52,711 nt of DNA from JAQUCI01 sp034932685 (GTDB lineage: Bacteria; Bacillota_I; Bacilli_A; Erysipelotrichales; Erysipelotrichaceae), in assembly GCA_034932685.1 (NCBI GenBank), contig JAYFOM010000022.1, forward strand, positions 1-52,711, written 5' to 3'. Positions 35,729-44,400 of the stretch are shown here, one piece after another. The notes under the pieces are model-generated. The model was given only the letters and a program-made list of their open reading frames with translations, had not been told where the DNA came from and made no database searches. The position numbers and the translations under genes were made by a program. Each line of letters begins with the position of its first letter. Within the stretch, counting starts at the first letter, position 1.

Positions 35729-35751
35729 AGAGCATTTAATGTTCTTTTTTT
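35729..35751 (+). terminator. Terminator of tRNA-Arg
   Basis: Short stem AGAGCA/TGTTCT with one G-U pair and a five-base loop, followed by seven T residues. Confidence 0.7.
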
Positions 35752-35775
35752 GTTAATATTGCTAACAAAGTGTTG

Positions 35776-35789
35776 TCGTGAATTCACGA
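35776..35789. promoter_or_regulatory. Perfect 14-bp palindrome, possible operator
   Basis: TCGTGAATTCACGA is fully self-complementary and lies 40 bases before the EAL-protein start codon, in the region where its promoter must be. No family of operator could be assigned. Confidence 0.45.
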
Positions 35790-35828
35790 ATATGTTAAGG
35801 TAATTATTAGAGTTTAGTTGGAGACAAT

Positions 35829-37760
35829 ATGAGTTATAAACTAGAATTCGCAATATGTGCACTAATAATTCAATTAGCTGTCTGTTATCGTTTCTTTAGT
35901 GAAAAGCGTTTTGAAAGCAAACAAAATCGTTTGTTTTCAGCAGTATTGATAATTGCGGCTGTTGATCTATTTCTTGATATTATTAGTTCACTAATGATAG
36001 ATTTTGCTTTATCGTATCCATATTGGCTTACATACTCAATAAACACCGTTTTTTATATGCTACAGTTGTTATTACCTTTATTATTGGTTTTGTATGTTAT
36101 CGTTATCATAAAAGATTATCGTATTACAACAAAATTGATGCTTTTAATTATCGTACCATGGGCGTTGTTTGAACTATTTATAATGACTAATTTTATCCAT
36201 AAAGCAGTTTTCTACATTGATATCACTATTGGCTATGTTCATAATAGTGGTTTTTATTATTTATACTATGGTGCAACTCTTTATATTATTATAGCCTTTA
36301 TCTTTCTTTTTAGATATCGTAAACAAATTATCGAGCGTCAATATCGCGTATTCATGAGTTTCATTTGGATTGTTATATTAACGATGGTTTTACAGTTTTT
36401 GTTCCCAGAGTATTTATTAACAGGAGTAGCGATATCATTATTTATCTATGTAATATATTTTTCGATGCAAAACCCCAGTGAAATGCTTGATAGTTTTACG
36501 AAAGCTTTTAATACTGAAGCGATGCATTTATTCATTTATGAGAAGTTGAGTGAGAACATCAACTTTCAACTTATTATCATTAATATTGATGGTATGAGAA
36601 AGATAAATAATTTATTTGGGGCATTAGTTGGTAATGAATTAATGTTTGAAATAAGCAAATATATTCAAAATATAAGAAAAAACCCATGGGTTTTTAAACT
36701 TCAAAGGTCACAGTTTGTTATTATTACGCTTAATGCCAAAGATCAAACAAGAATATTAACTGAATTGAGTTCGCGTTTTAGTAAAAGTTGGCATATTAAC
36801 AATCTTGAGTTAATGGTCGAAGTTAATATTCGCTATTTTGATGAATCATCGACCTTCAAAAGAAGTGTAGATATATTTAATCTAATTGATATCGCATATG
36901 AAAATAATACATTGATTCAAGATAGTTTTACTATTAGCAAAATAGATCAATCATTGATAGATAGGACAAATCGTCTGAATGAAATTGAAAATGCATTACG
37001 ATTTGCGCTTGATAATCAATGTCATTTGGAAATTCATTTTCAACCAATTTATTCTTTGAAAGATAAGTGTTTTAAATCGCTTGAAGCCTTAATCAGATAT
37101 ACTGGAAAGGAACTTGGCAATATCTCGCCAGGCGAATTTATTCCAATAGCGGAAAAAAGTGGTTTAATCATTAAAATGGATGAGTTTGTGATTAATGAAA
37201 CGCTTGCTTTTATCAGTAAATATAATATCAAAGAGAAGTATAATATTGATAAGGTTTCAATTAACTTATCAGCTGCTGAATTTATCAACCAAGGATTCAC
37301 AGAAAGATTTAAAGCGATATATGACAATCATAAAGATGTTGATAGCTCCATGTTAATATTTGAGGTAACTGAAACCGCAGCCACAATATCATATGATATT
37401 ATCAATGAAGCAATAACGACACTTAAAAAGTATGGAATAACATTTGCACTAGATGATTTTGGTAAGGGCTATGCGAATTTATCACAAGTAGCGAATTTAT
37501 CTTTTAATATCGTAAAACTTGATCGTAGTCTTTTAAAGATTAATATATCAGAGATAAGAAGTGATATTCTGTTTACAGATTTGCTGAATATGTTTAAAAA
37601 ACTTGGTATGAAAATAGTAGTTGAAGGTGTAGAAACGGATGCTGATCTTCAGAAAGTCATTGAACTTGAACCTGATTATATACAAGGTTTTTATTATGCT
37701 AAACCAATGCCGATTAGAGATTTGTTATTATTTTTAAGACAGAATAAATCATCTTGTTAG
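35829..37760 (+). CDS. Membrane c-di-GMP phosphodiesterase with degenerate GGDEF and EAL domains
   Basis: A 643-residue protein. About seven membrane helices fill residues 1-215, followed by a GGDEF-fold domain whose signature is replaced (LQRSQ at 291-295), so it should not make c-di-GMP, and an EAL domain (about 385-640). The EAL site looks active: EALIRY (419-424), INLSAAEF, EVTET, DDFGKGYANL and VVEGVET. It should hydrolyse c-di-GMP, with the membrane part as sensor. The ATG follows TTGGAGA. It is upstream of the coiled-coil/deacetylase pair and faces a GGDEF-HD-GYP gene. Confidence 0.9.
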   Translation: MSYKLEFAICALIIQLAVCYRFFSEKRFESKQNRLFSAVLIIAAVDLFLDIISSLMIDFALSYPYWLTYSINTVFYMLQLLLPLLLVLYVIVIIKDYRITTKLMLLIIVPWALFELFIMTNFIHKAVFYIDITIGYVHNSGFYYLYYGATLYIIIAFIFLFRYRKQIIERQYRVFMSFIWIVILTMVLQFLFPEYLLTGVAISLFIYVIYFSMQNPSEMLDSFTKAFNTEAMHLFIYEKLSENINFQLIIINIDGMRKINNLFGALVGNELMFEISKYIQNIRKNPWVFKLQRSQFVIITLNAKDQTRILTELSSRFSKSWHINNLELMVEVNIRYFDESSTFKRSVDIFNLIDIAYENNTLIQDSFTISKIDQSLIDRTNRLNEIENALRFALDNQCHLEIHFQPIYSLKDKCFKSLEALIRYTGKELGNISPGEFIPIAEKSGLIIKMDEFVINETLAFISKYNIKEKYNIDKVSINLSAAEFINQGFTERFKAIYDNHKDVDSSMLIFEVTETAATISYDIINEAITTLKKYGITFALDDFGKGYANLSQVANLSFNIVKLDRSLLKINISEIRSDILFTDLLNMFKKLGMKIVVEGVETDADLQKVIELEPDYIQGFYYAKPMPIRDLLLFLRQNKSSC

Positions 37761-37821
37761 TTAAAGTTGCAGTTTTATCAATAACTGTATATGATTAAAC
37801 TAATAGTAAGGTGATCGATAC

Positions 37822-38091
37822 ATGAAAAAAAGAAAACTCAATACACTTCTAATATTAATGATATTCTTTTGTCTTGCTTTTTTAGTAGTATTATTTGGAT
37901 TTGAATCACATCACAACAAGATCAAAGAACAAATAAATGATAATAAAGCAAAGATATCACTACTTGAAGCTGAAAATAAAGAATTAACACAAATAGTATC
38001 AGAACTTGAAACAGTAAATCAGGATAAATTGCAGGAGCTATCACTATGGCAAAGACAATACGAAAAAATCAAAGCATTAGTTCAAAATTAG
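37822..38091 (+). CDS. Small bitopic membrane coiled-coil protein
   Basis: An 89-residue protein, not recognised. A short basic N-terminus, one membrane helix (about 9-28), and an outward coiled coil (about 32-85, heptads of I/L with K/E/N). The topology is DivIC/FtsL-like, but the sequence gives no specific match. It follows AAGGTGAT and its 3' end overlaps the deacetylase gene by 46 bases, so the two are translationally coupled and may interact through their coiled coils. Confidence 0.7.
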   Translation: MKKRKLNTLLILMIFFCLAFLVVLFGFESHHNKIKEQINDNKAKISLLEAENKELTQIVSELETVNQDKLQELSLWQRQYEKIKALVQN

Positions 38092-38951
38092 TTATTGTTA
38101 TATCAGTAGTATTGATGATCATACTGCTTTTTCTCTTGATGCAAAAAATCAATTTAGTTAAGCAAGATAGTGAAATCCTGCATCAACAAAATATAGCGCT
38201 GGACTTATTAAATGACGAAAAACAAACTTTGACTACTGAGAAAGAAAGATATGATAAAATTCAAATCGATTTAGATCAAATAAAAATCCAATATTTCATT
38301 GATGCTCAAAAACTTGAACAGATGATAATTAATAAAGAAACAACTGCTAAGATTGCTTATTTGACCTTTGATGATGGTCCATACCTATTAACAACAAAGT
38401 TTCTGGATGTATTAGATGAGTATGATGTATTAGCAACATTCTTCACCTTAGGAAAATCGCTTGAGTTATATGAAAGTACCTACTGGCGCATCATTGACTC
38501 TGGTCATACTTTAGCGAATCATACTTACTCGCATGACCTAAGTAAAAATGGTATATATTCAAGTGAAACAAAATTCATCAATGATCTACTTAAACATGAA
38601 GAGTTTTTAAAAACAAACTTCAATATAACAACTAATGTTATGCGTTTTCCAGGGGGATCCGCTATGACAAAACGTTTTTCATCATCATTTAAAGATAAGA
38701 TCAAAGAACTTGGTTATGGCTACATAGACTGGAACATTTCTTGTGGAGACGGAACTAGCCCTGTTAAACCACCTGAGGTTTATCGCGACAATGTTCTTAA
38801 CTCTGTATATGATAAAAAAATAATATGTGTTTTAATGCATGATTATAGTAAGAATACATTATTAGCATTACCTGAAATAATCACAGGATTAGAAGCCAAG
38901 GGATATATATTCTTACCGTTATTTTATGAAAGTACAATGATAAAGAAATAA
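38046..38951 (+). CDS. Membrane-anchored polysaccharide deacetylase (NodB/CE4)
   Basis: A 301-residue protein. One membrane helix (about 14-33), a coiled coil (about 35-95), then a CE4 domain with TFDDGP (107-112), HTYSH (159-163) as metal-binding His residues, RFPGGS (200-205), DWN (228-230) and LMHD (263-266), so all catalytic motifs are kept. It would remove N-acetyl groups from peptidoglycan or an exported polysaccharide outside the membrane. The ATG follows AGGAG inside the previous gene. Position between two c-di-GMP enzymes suggests control of a surface polymer. Confidence 0.88.
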   Translation: MAKTIRKNQSISSKLVIVISVVLMIILLFLLMQKINLVKQDSEILHQQNIALDLLNDEKQTLTTEKERYDKIQIDLDQIKIQYFIDAQKLEQMIINKETTAKIAYLTFDDGPYLLTTKFLDVLDEYDVLATFFTLGKSLELYESTYWRIIDSGHTLANHTYSHDLSKNGIYSSETKFINDLLKHEEFLKTNFNITTNVMRFPGGSAMTKRFSSSFKDKIKELGYGYIDWNISCGDGTSPVKPPEVYRDNVLNSVYDKKIICVLMHDYSKNTLLALPEIITGLEAKGYIFLPLFYESTMIKK

Positions 38952-38970
38952 GGTCAGTTTAAGACCTTAT
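38948..38970. terminator. Shared hairpin between convergent deacetylase and GGDEF genes
   Basis: Perfect 8-bp stem ATAAGGTC/GACCTTAT with a seven-base loop, overlapping both stop codons. The T tract is weak on both strands (best on minus). Confidence 0.55.
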
Positions 38971-40621
38971 CAATAAAGATATTTACAATGTTAGCGTCTA
39001 AATGACTGTTTTTAAGGCGATTAAGTTCAATTATTGCCTCTTGTTTGCTTAGATATTCATAATATATATTTTTAGCGGTTAAACCAGCATAGATATTAGC
39101 TACAGCGATAATCTTACTAAATAAAGGTATTTCATCACCAGCCAACCCATTTGGTAAACCACTACCATCAATATGTTCATGATGTGATAACACATAAGGT
39201 GCAACTTCGCGATAGCGATCAAAAAAGTTGAGGATTTTATATCCTGCTTCACAATGTTTCATGATCGATTCTTTTCTTTGAGTTGAATCACGGCTATTTC
39301 TTGTTAACATTTGATGATCTAGAGTAATCTTACCTATATCATGTAAGTATCCTGCTAAGCGTATTATATTAATATCATCATCACCTAAACCAAGTGCTTG
39401 TCCTATTAATACGGCATATTGGCTTGTTTGTTGAGCATGATCTAATTCAATAGGATTTTCATAGAAATAGTTTGATAAACTTGTGATCATTTCATTTTCA
39501 AAACTCAATCGATCAGTCAATTTATTATGATACATTAAATTATCGGCTTGCGTGATTACATCATCAATAGCAGTGTCAGCTTCGTATTTAGTGGCACAAC
39601 CAAAGGTAACTGATAGTTTTAGTTTTTCATTTACTGTTTTAGCGATATGACTTTCCAAATCAATAATGATTGCTTGTGATTCTTGACGGCTTGTTTTTGG
39701 CAATATGATAGCGAACTCATCTCCACCTAAACGAGTAATGACAGCGTCCTTTTGTAAGATATGTCTTAAGATTTCAGTAAATTGCTTAATGAGTTGGTCA
39801 CCTTCAAAATGACCAAAGATATCATTGGTGAATTTCAGGCCATTAACATCTGCTATGATTATTGATAAAGGTAAGTTTTCGCTTGTATCTAAACTGTACT
39901 TTGCTTCATTAAAATAGCGTCTATTATATAAACCAGTTAAGGGATCAGTATTACTTAGTAAGCGACTTTTTTTCTCTGCTTCAACTAAGGCGGAAATATT
40001 GATCGAAAAACAAGATGCGCCGATAATTATATGGTCCTTATTATAAATAGGTGCATAATAATTTTGCCAATGTTGTCGTGTGATATTTGGATCGCCATAT
40101 TCTTCGATTGTCTGAATGTTTTTACCATTTAAAGCTAGATCAAGATTACTCTTCAATCTTACTTTGTCTGCCATGAAGTTAACGTGATCAAAAACAACAT
40201 TTTGGGTTTCAATAGATTTACCCCATAGGGTTGTAACTACATCTTGATGCATCTTGTTGAAATAGATATAGCGATATTGACGGTTGATCGCATAGATGAC
40301 AATTTCATTTGAGCTATCAGCGACTGATGCTAATAAACTGTTTATTTCTTTTAAGCGTTGATTGCTATAGATTAGCTTTTTAAGGATAAGATAGGTTAAA
40401 CCAGTTATTATGAGTATAAATATAATATCAACGTACATATTGTAGTTGCGTGCGTTTATATTACCTTTTAAGTAGTAGTCGATTAAAAGTTCAGATAAGA
40501 AAAACCATAAGAAAATAACAGCAACAACCACAACTATATAAAATACAGTGTAGTTGATATTACGCTTATTAATACCTAGCAGTTCATTAAGATCATCCCA
40601 AGTAGATGTTTTTCTTTTCAT
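38954..40621 (-). CDS. PAS-GGDEF-HD-GYP c-di-GMP signalling protein
   Basis: A 555-residue membrane protein with two helices (about 25-47 and 63-82), a PAS-like domain (about 95-210), a GGDEF domain with intact RLGGDEF (297-303) and an HD-GYP domain with HDIGK (427-431) and HHEHIDGSGLP (480-490; the GYP motif reads GLP). It could both make and break c-di-GMP. No ribosome binding site is striking at the start. It is convergent with the deacetylase gene. Confidence 0.9.
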   Translation of the reverse strand: MKRKTSTWDDLNELLGINKRNINYTVFYIVVVVAVIFLWFFLSELLIDYYLKGNINARNYNMYVDIIFILIITGLTYLILKKLIYSNQRLKEINSLLASVADSSNEIVIYAINRQYRYIYFNKMHQDVVTTLWGKSIETQNVVFDHVNFMADKVRLKSNLDLALNGKNIQTIEEYGDPNITRQHWQNYYAPIYNKDHIIIGASCFSINISALVEAEKKSRLLSNTDPLTGLYNRRYFNEAKYSLDTSENLPLSIIIADVNGLKFTNDIFGHFEGDQLIKQFTEILRHILQKDAVITRLGGDEFAIILPKTSRQESQAIIIDLESHIAKTVNEKLKLSVTFGCATKYEADTAIDDVITQADNLMYHNKLTDRLSFENEMITSLSNYFYENPIELDHAQQTSQYAVLIGQALGLGDDDINIIRLAGYLHDIGKITLDHQMLTRNSRDSTQRKESIMKHCEAGYKILNFFDRYREVAPYVLSHHEHIDGSGLPNGLAGDEIPLFSKIIAVANIYAGLTAKNIYYEYLSKQEAIIELNRLKNSHLDANIVNIFIDKVLN

Positions 40622-40684
40622 ATGATTTATTAGCTAATTACCATCTTTCTAACTTAATTATAGTTTATGGTAAAAAGCTAAGCA

Positions 40685-40708
40685 ATAAAAAACCCCTTTA
40701 TTGGGGTT
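40685..40708 (-). terminator. Terminator of the glutathione peroxidase gene
   Basis: On the minus strand AACCCC/GGGGTT with a six-base loop is followed by TTTTATTG. It overlaps the stop codon. Confidence 0.75.
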
Positions 40709-41180
40709 ATAGCAATGCTTCGATATCGTTTGCAATCTTATCTGGTGCTGTTAATGATTCATATCGCTTAACAACATTGCCTTCACGATCGATCAAGAAC
40801 TTCTCGAAATTCCACTTAATATCATCACCAAGTAGTTTCTTCTTTTGTTGCTTTAAGAATGTAAATAGGGGTGCTGCGTTTGGACCATTTACATCAATTT
40901 TAGCGAAACGTTTAAATGTTGTTTGGTAATTTAAAGAACAGAATTCGTTGATCTCTTCACTTGATCCAGGTGCTTGGTTTTTAAATTGATTACAAGGGAA
41001 ATCTAACACCTCAAATCCCTGCTCACTATATTTATCATATAGTTTCTGTAAACCATCATATTGTGGTGTAAATCCACATTTTGTTGCTGTATTAACAATT
41101 AGTAAAACCTTACCCTGAAATGTCGATAAAGACACGGGTTGTTCTTGTTGATCTAAAACCGTTATATCATATATATTCAT
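40707..41180 (-). CDS. Glutathione peroxidase family (thioredoxin-dependent peroxidase)
   Basis: A 157-residue thioredoxin-fold peroxidase. The peroxidatic residue is Cys35 in NTATKCGFTPQY (selenocysteine in animal enzymes), the resolving-type FPCNQF motif follows, and KWNFEKFL holds the catalytic Trp. Bacterial members reduce peroxides with thioredoxin, and trxB is at 29378-30301. The ATG follows AAGGAAGTG. It is monocistronic with its own promoter and terminator. Confidence 0.93.
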   Translation of the reverse strand: MNIYDITVLDQQEQPVSLSTFQGKVLLIVNTATKCGFTPQYDGLQKLYDKYSEQGFEVLDFPCNQFKNQAPGSSEEINEFCSLNYQTTFKRFAKIDVNGPNAAPLFTFLKQQKKKLLGDDIKWNFEKFLIDREGNVVKRYESLTAPDKIANDIEALL

Positions 41181-41222
41181 ATTTTCACTTCCTTTATGAT
41201 AAGCATACTTAATATGTTTGTG

Positions 41223-41250
41223 ATTGTCTATTCTTTTGCTTTTTTGTCAG
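41223..41250 (-). promoter_or_regulatory. Promoter of the glutathione peroxidase gene
   Basis: Minus-strand CTGACA (41245-41250), 16-base spacer, GACAAT (41223-41228). The -35 lies beside an inverted repeat, TTGTC/GACAA around TTATAATAAAC (41244-41266), possibly an operator; it does not match a full PerR box. Confidence 0.5.
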
Positions 41251-41351
41251 TTATAATAAACGACAATTCATTATTAATATGCTATATTTAATTTAATCAA
41301 ATCATTATAAAATCAAAGTTAATATAAACATAAATAAATAAAGCAAACTGT

Positions 41352-41380
41352 TTGTCAGTCACAAAAAACTATGCTAGATT
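41352..41380 (+). promoter_or_regulatory. SigA-type promoter of the fakA-fakB fusion operon
   Basis: TTGTCA (41352-41357), 17-base spacer ending TGC, TAGATT (41375-41380). It precedes AAAGGGGAAA and the start at 41407. No FapR-like operator is visible. Confidence 0.65.
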
Positions 41381-41406
41381 TCAAGCATAAACATAAAGGG
41401 GAAACT

Positions 41407-43212
41407 ATGACAATAAACACAAAAATGGTGTGGATTAGTGGTGAAGAACTTTATGGTTGGTTTACTTTAGGCTTGTCTGAAGTACAGTCAAACCGTAAGT
41501 ATCTAAATTCAATTAATCTTTTTCCAGTAGCTGATGGCGACACCGGCACTAATATGGCTACAACAATTAAAGCAATGGTGGAAACCACCACATTAAAACA
41601 ATCTTTTAGTGAAGTAATAAAAAATCTTGCCCAATCGGGTTTATCATATGCTCGCGGCAATTCTGGTATTTTGTTTGTATCATATATTAACGGCATTGCC
41701 ATTGAGAGTGCTGACAATGATAAAATGTCAATTAGTGAATTCGCATCAGCAGCACACAAAGCTGTTGAATATCTTTATAAAGCGATTGAGAAACCAGTCG
41801 AAGGAACGATGATCACCGTAATTAGTGATTGGGCTAGTTTCTTAAAGAAGAACAGCGAAAAGTATGATAACTTTGTAGATTTGTTTTTGGATGCGTACCA
41901 AACCGCTAAATCATCGCTTGCCAAAACAGCAGAGCAATTACAGATACATAAGAAGAATCATCAAGTTGATGCTGGGGCACAGGGGTTTGTGCATTTCTTG
42001 CATGGATTGAATCGTTTATTTACTAAAGAAGAGATAAAGATTAATGCACCGGTGGTCAAACCGTTTATAGATATTAACAATGAAACATACAATTATCGCT
42101 ATTGTACAGAACTATATATCCAACTCAATCTTAAATATCAAAACATGAGAAGTGAGTTAATAATAGAGTTGGTCAAAGAAATGCTTAAAGATATTGGCGA
42201 TTCTATGATAGTATCAATAAATGAAGACAAACTTCGTCTTCATGTTCATGTCAATCAACCAGATGAACTGGTTAAGATCATGAGTGAATTTGGTAGCTAC
42301 ATTGAACAAAAAGCTGATGATATGTACTTACAGCTCAGTGTTCAAAAAGAAAGAAAGCATCCCATCGGCATCATTACTGATTCCATCGCTGATTTACCTG
42401 ATGAGTATAAATTGCAACACCAAATCACAACAATTCCTTTGGGAATCATTGTCAATGAAGAGGTTTACTTAGACAAGATTACGATTAAACCACATGATGT
42501 ATTTGCTCGTATTGATAATAAACAACATCCTACTAGTACTCAACCAGAGCCAAATCGTGTAAAAACTATTCTTGAAAGTTTATGTGATCAATATGATTCA
42601 TTGATCATTATAAGTGTCGCTGCAAAGCTTAGTGGCACAAATAGCGTAATTAAAAAAGAAGCAGAAAGCTTGATTGAAAATGGATATAAGATTTCTGTTA
42701 TTGACAGTAAATTAAATTCTGGAGCTCAAGGCTTATTAGTCACAGAAGCTGTTAAAATGCTAGAAGCACATAAATCACATGATGAAATAGTAACCACACT
42801 AGCACAAATGATCGCTAAAACTAAAATATATGTTTGTTTAAACACACTTGATTATGCGGTAGCTGGAGGAAGAGTTCCAGACACAGTAGGGAAAATTGGT
42901 AAACTATTCAGAATGCGACCGATCATGAGCCTTGATCAAGATGGTAAGGGCATAGCTTTTAAAGTTGGTTTTAGTCAAAAAGGAATAACCAAAAAAATAT
43001 ATGATCTTGTTAAAAAAGCTCATAATGATAAAGGCATTATTGGATATAGCATCGTTCATTGTGATAATCCAGCTTTGGCTGATCAATATGTGAACGATAT
43101 GAGCATAATGGTAAATAAAAAACCAGAGTTTGTATCTGATATATCCTCAATTATCGCCATGCATAGTGGCCCAGGTTGCGTTGCTGTATCAATCATGACT
43201 AAAGAGGTATAA
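41407..43212 (+). CDS. Fused fatty-acid kinase: DhaL (FakA-type) domain plus DegV (FakB-type) domain
   Basis: About 601 residues. The N-terminal DhaL/DAK2 kinase domain (about 1-205) has the nucleotide and Mg-binding ADGDTGTNM and the YARGNSGIL loop. A middle FakA-like domain (YCTEL, LHVHVN) covers about 215-305. The C-terminal DegV domain (about 318-601) starts GIITDSIADLP and has AAKLSGTN and HSGPGC. FakA normally phosphorylates a fatty acid bound to a separate FakB; here both are one chain. The start at 41407 follows AAAGGGG. It leads a probable operon with two membrane proteins. Confidence 0.87.
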   Translation: MTINTKMVWISGEELYGWFTLGLSEVQSNRKYLNSINLFPVADGDTGTNMATTIKAMVETTTLKQSFSEVIKNLAQSGLSYARGNSGILFVSYINGIAIESADNDKMSISEFASAAHKAVEYLYKAIEKPVEGTMITVISDWASFLKKNSEKYDNFVDLFLDAYQTAKSSLAKTAEQLQIHKKNHQVDAGAQGFVHFLHGLNRLFTKEEIKINAPVVKPFIDINNETYNYRYCTELYIQLNLKYQNMRSELIIELVKEMLKDIGDSMIVSINEDKLRLHVHVNQPDELVKIMSEFGSYIEQKADDMYLQLSVQKERKHPIGIITDSIADLPDEYKLQHQITTIPLGIIVNEEVYLDKITIKPHDVFARIDNKQHPTSTQPEPNRVKTILESLCDQYDSLIIISVAAKLSGTNSVIKKEAESLIENGYKISVIDSKLNSGAQGLLVTEAVKMLEAHKSHDEIVTTLAQMIAKTKIYVCLNTLDYAVAGGRVPDTVGKIGKLFRMRPIMSLDQDGKGIAFKVGFSQKGITKKIYDLVKKAHNDKGIIGYSIVHCDNPALADQYVNDMSIMVNKKPEFVSDISSIIAMHSGPGCVAVSIMTKEV

Positions 43213-43214
43213 CA

Positions 43215-43979
43215 ATGGGACAATCAATAACAATTATTTTAATATTTAGTTACTTCTTGGTATTCTTTATCGTTGGAACAATGATCAAAAACAACTCGAT
43301 CGTTGATATTGGTTGGGGGCTGGGTTATGTCATTGTCGCGATTACACTACTTTTAATTGATAAAGTTATTAATATAGGACAAATGATCATTACACTTATG
43401 GTTGCTTTATGGGGTTTAAGATTATTCTATTATATTATGAAGCGTAATTGGCAAAAGCCTGAAGACTTCCGTTATCAAAAATTCCGTCAGGATTGGGGTA
43501 AAAATGTCATCTTAAGAGCCTTTTTCCAAGTATATATGTTACAAGGATTCTTGATGTATATTATTGCTCAGCCGATAATCATGATGTATGGAGTTAATCG
43601 CGAGCCAATGGTTATGCTTGTGATAATGGGTATTGTTATCTGGCTTGTTGGTTATTATTTTGAAGTAATTGGTGATGCGCAATTAAAGGCATTTAAAGCT
43701 AAACCGGAAAATAAGGGAAAGATCATGCGAGAAGGTTTATGGCAATATACCCGTCATCCCAATTATTTTGGTGAAGCTACGATGTGGTGGGGTATTTGGT
43801 TGGTAGCTTTCGCTTATAAAATCCCATTTATCAGTGTTGTTAGTCCTATCACTATCACCGTTTTACTACTTTATGTATCGGGAGTTCCGTTATTGGAAAA
43901 GGCAATGCGAGATCGTCCTGGTTACACAGAGTATGCGGCGAAGACTAATGTATTCTTTCCTTGGTTTAAAAAGAAATAG
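43215..43979 (+). CDS. DUF1295 / steroid 5-alpha-reductase-like membrane protein
   Basis: A 254-residue protein with about six membrane helices and the family's C-terminal ICMT/reductase-like motif, GLWQYTRHPNYFGEA (about 175-190) and RPGYTEYAAKTN near the end. Members are NAD(P)H-dependent reductases or methyltransferases of lipids. It begins two bases after the fak fusion stop, suggesting a lipid role. The electron donor and substrate are not known. Confidence 0.85.
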   Translation: MGQSITIILIFSYFLVFFIVGTMIKNNSIVDIGWGLGYVIVAITLLLIDKVINIGQMIITLMVALWGLRLFYYIMKRNWQKPEDFRYQKFRQDWGKNVILRAFFQVYMLQGFLMYIIAQPIIMMYGVNREPMVMLVIMGIVIWLVGYYFEVIGDAQLKAFKAKPENKGKIMREGLWQYTRHPNYFGEATMWWGIWLVAFAYKIPFISVVSPITITVLLLYVSGVPLLEKAMRDRPGYTEYAAKTNVFFPWFKKK

Positions 43980-43990
43980 AAAGGGTTTAT

Positions 43991-44392
43991 ATGGAAAACA
44001 TTCGTAATTATTTAGTAAGTTTTGCGGTTTTTCTTTTGATTGATATGGTTTGGTTGGGATTAGTAGCGCGAACTTTTTATACTAAACATCTAGGTTATAT
44101 CATGGCTGATAAAGCTAATTTCGTTGTTGCTTTTGTCTTTTATGCGATCTTTACTTTTGGACTTTTATTCTTTGTTATCTCGCCAGCCTTAGCTGCGCAA
44201 AACCCAGTAAAAGCTTTGACTTATGGCTTGTTGTTTGGCTTTATCACTTACGCCACCTATGATCTAACCAATATGGCTACATTAAAAGATTGGCCGCTTA
44301 TCGTAACGATCGTTGATCTTTTATGGGGTACATTTTTAGGTGGTACTACAGCTTGGCTTAGTTTTATGGTCATTACAAAATTATTTAAATAG
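43991..44392 (+). CDS. DUF2177 family membrane protein
   Basis: A 133-residue protein with four membrane helices and the conserved DMVWLGLVARTFY and TYATYDLTNMATLKDWP segments of DUF2177. Function unknown. In proteobacteria DUF2177 and DUF1295 genes often occur together with fatty-acid-modifying enzymes, and the same pair is found here, twelve bases apart. The ribosome binding site is AAAGGG. Confidence 0.85.
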   Translation: MENIRNYLVSFAVFLLIDMVWLGLVARTFYTKHLGYIMADKANFVVAFVFYAIFTFGLLFFVISPALAAQNPVKALTYGLLFGFITYATYDLTNMATLKDWPLIVTIVDLLWGTFLGGTTAWLSFMVITKLFK

Positions 44393-44400
44393 GAGGTTAT

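Noticed and set aside
41223..41270. PerR box at the glutathione peroxidase promoter
   Set aside because: Only one half (TTATAAT) resembles the PerR consensus; the second half is absent.
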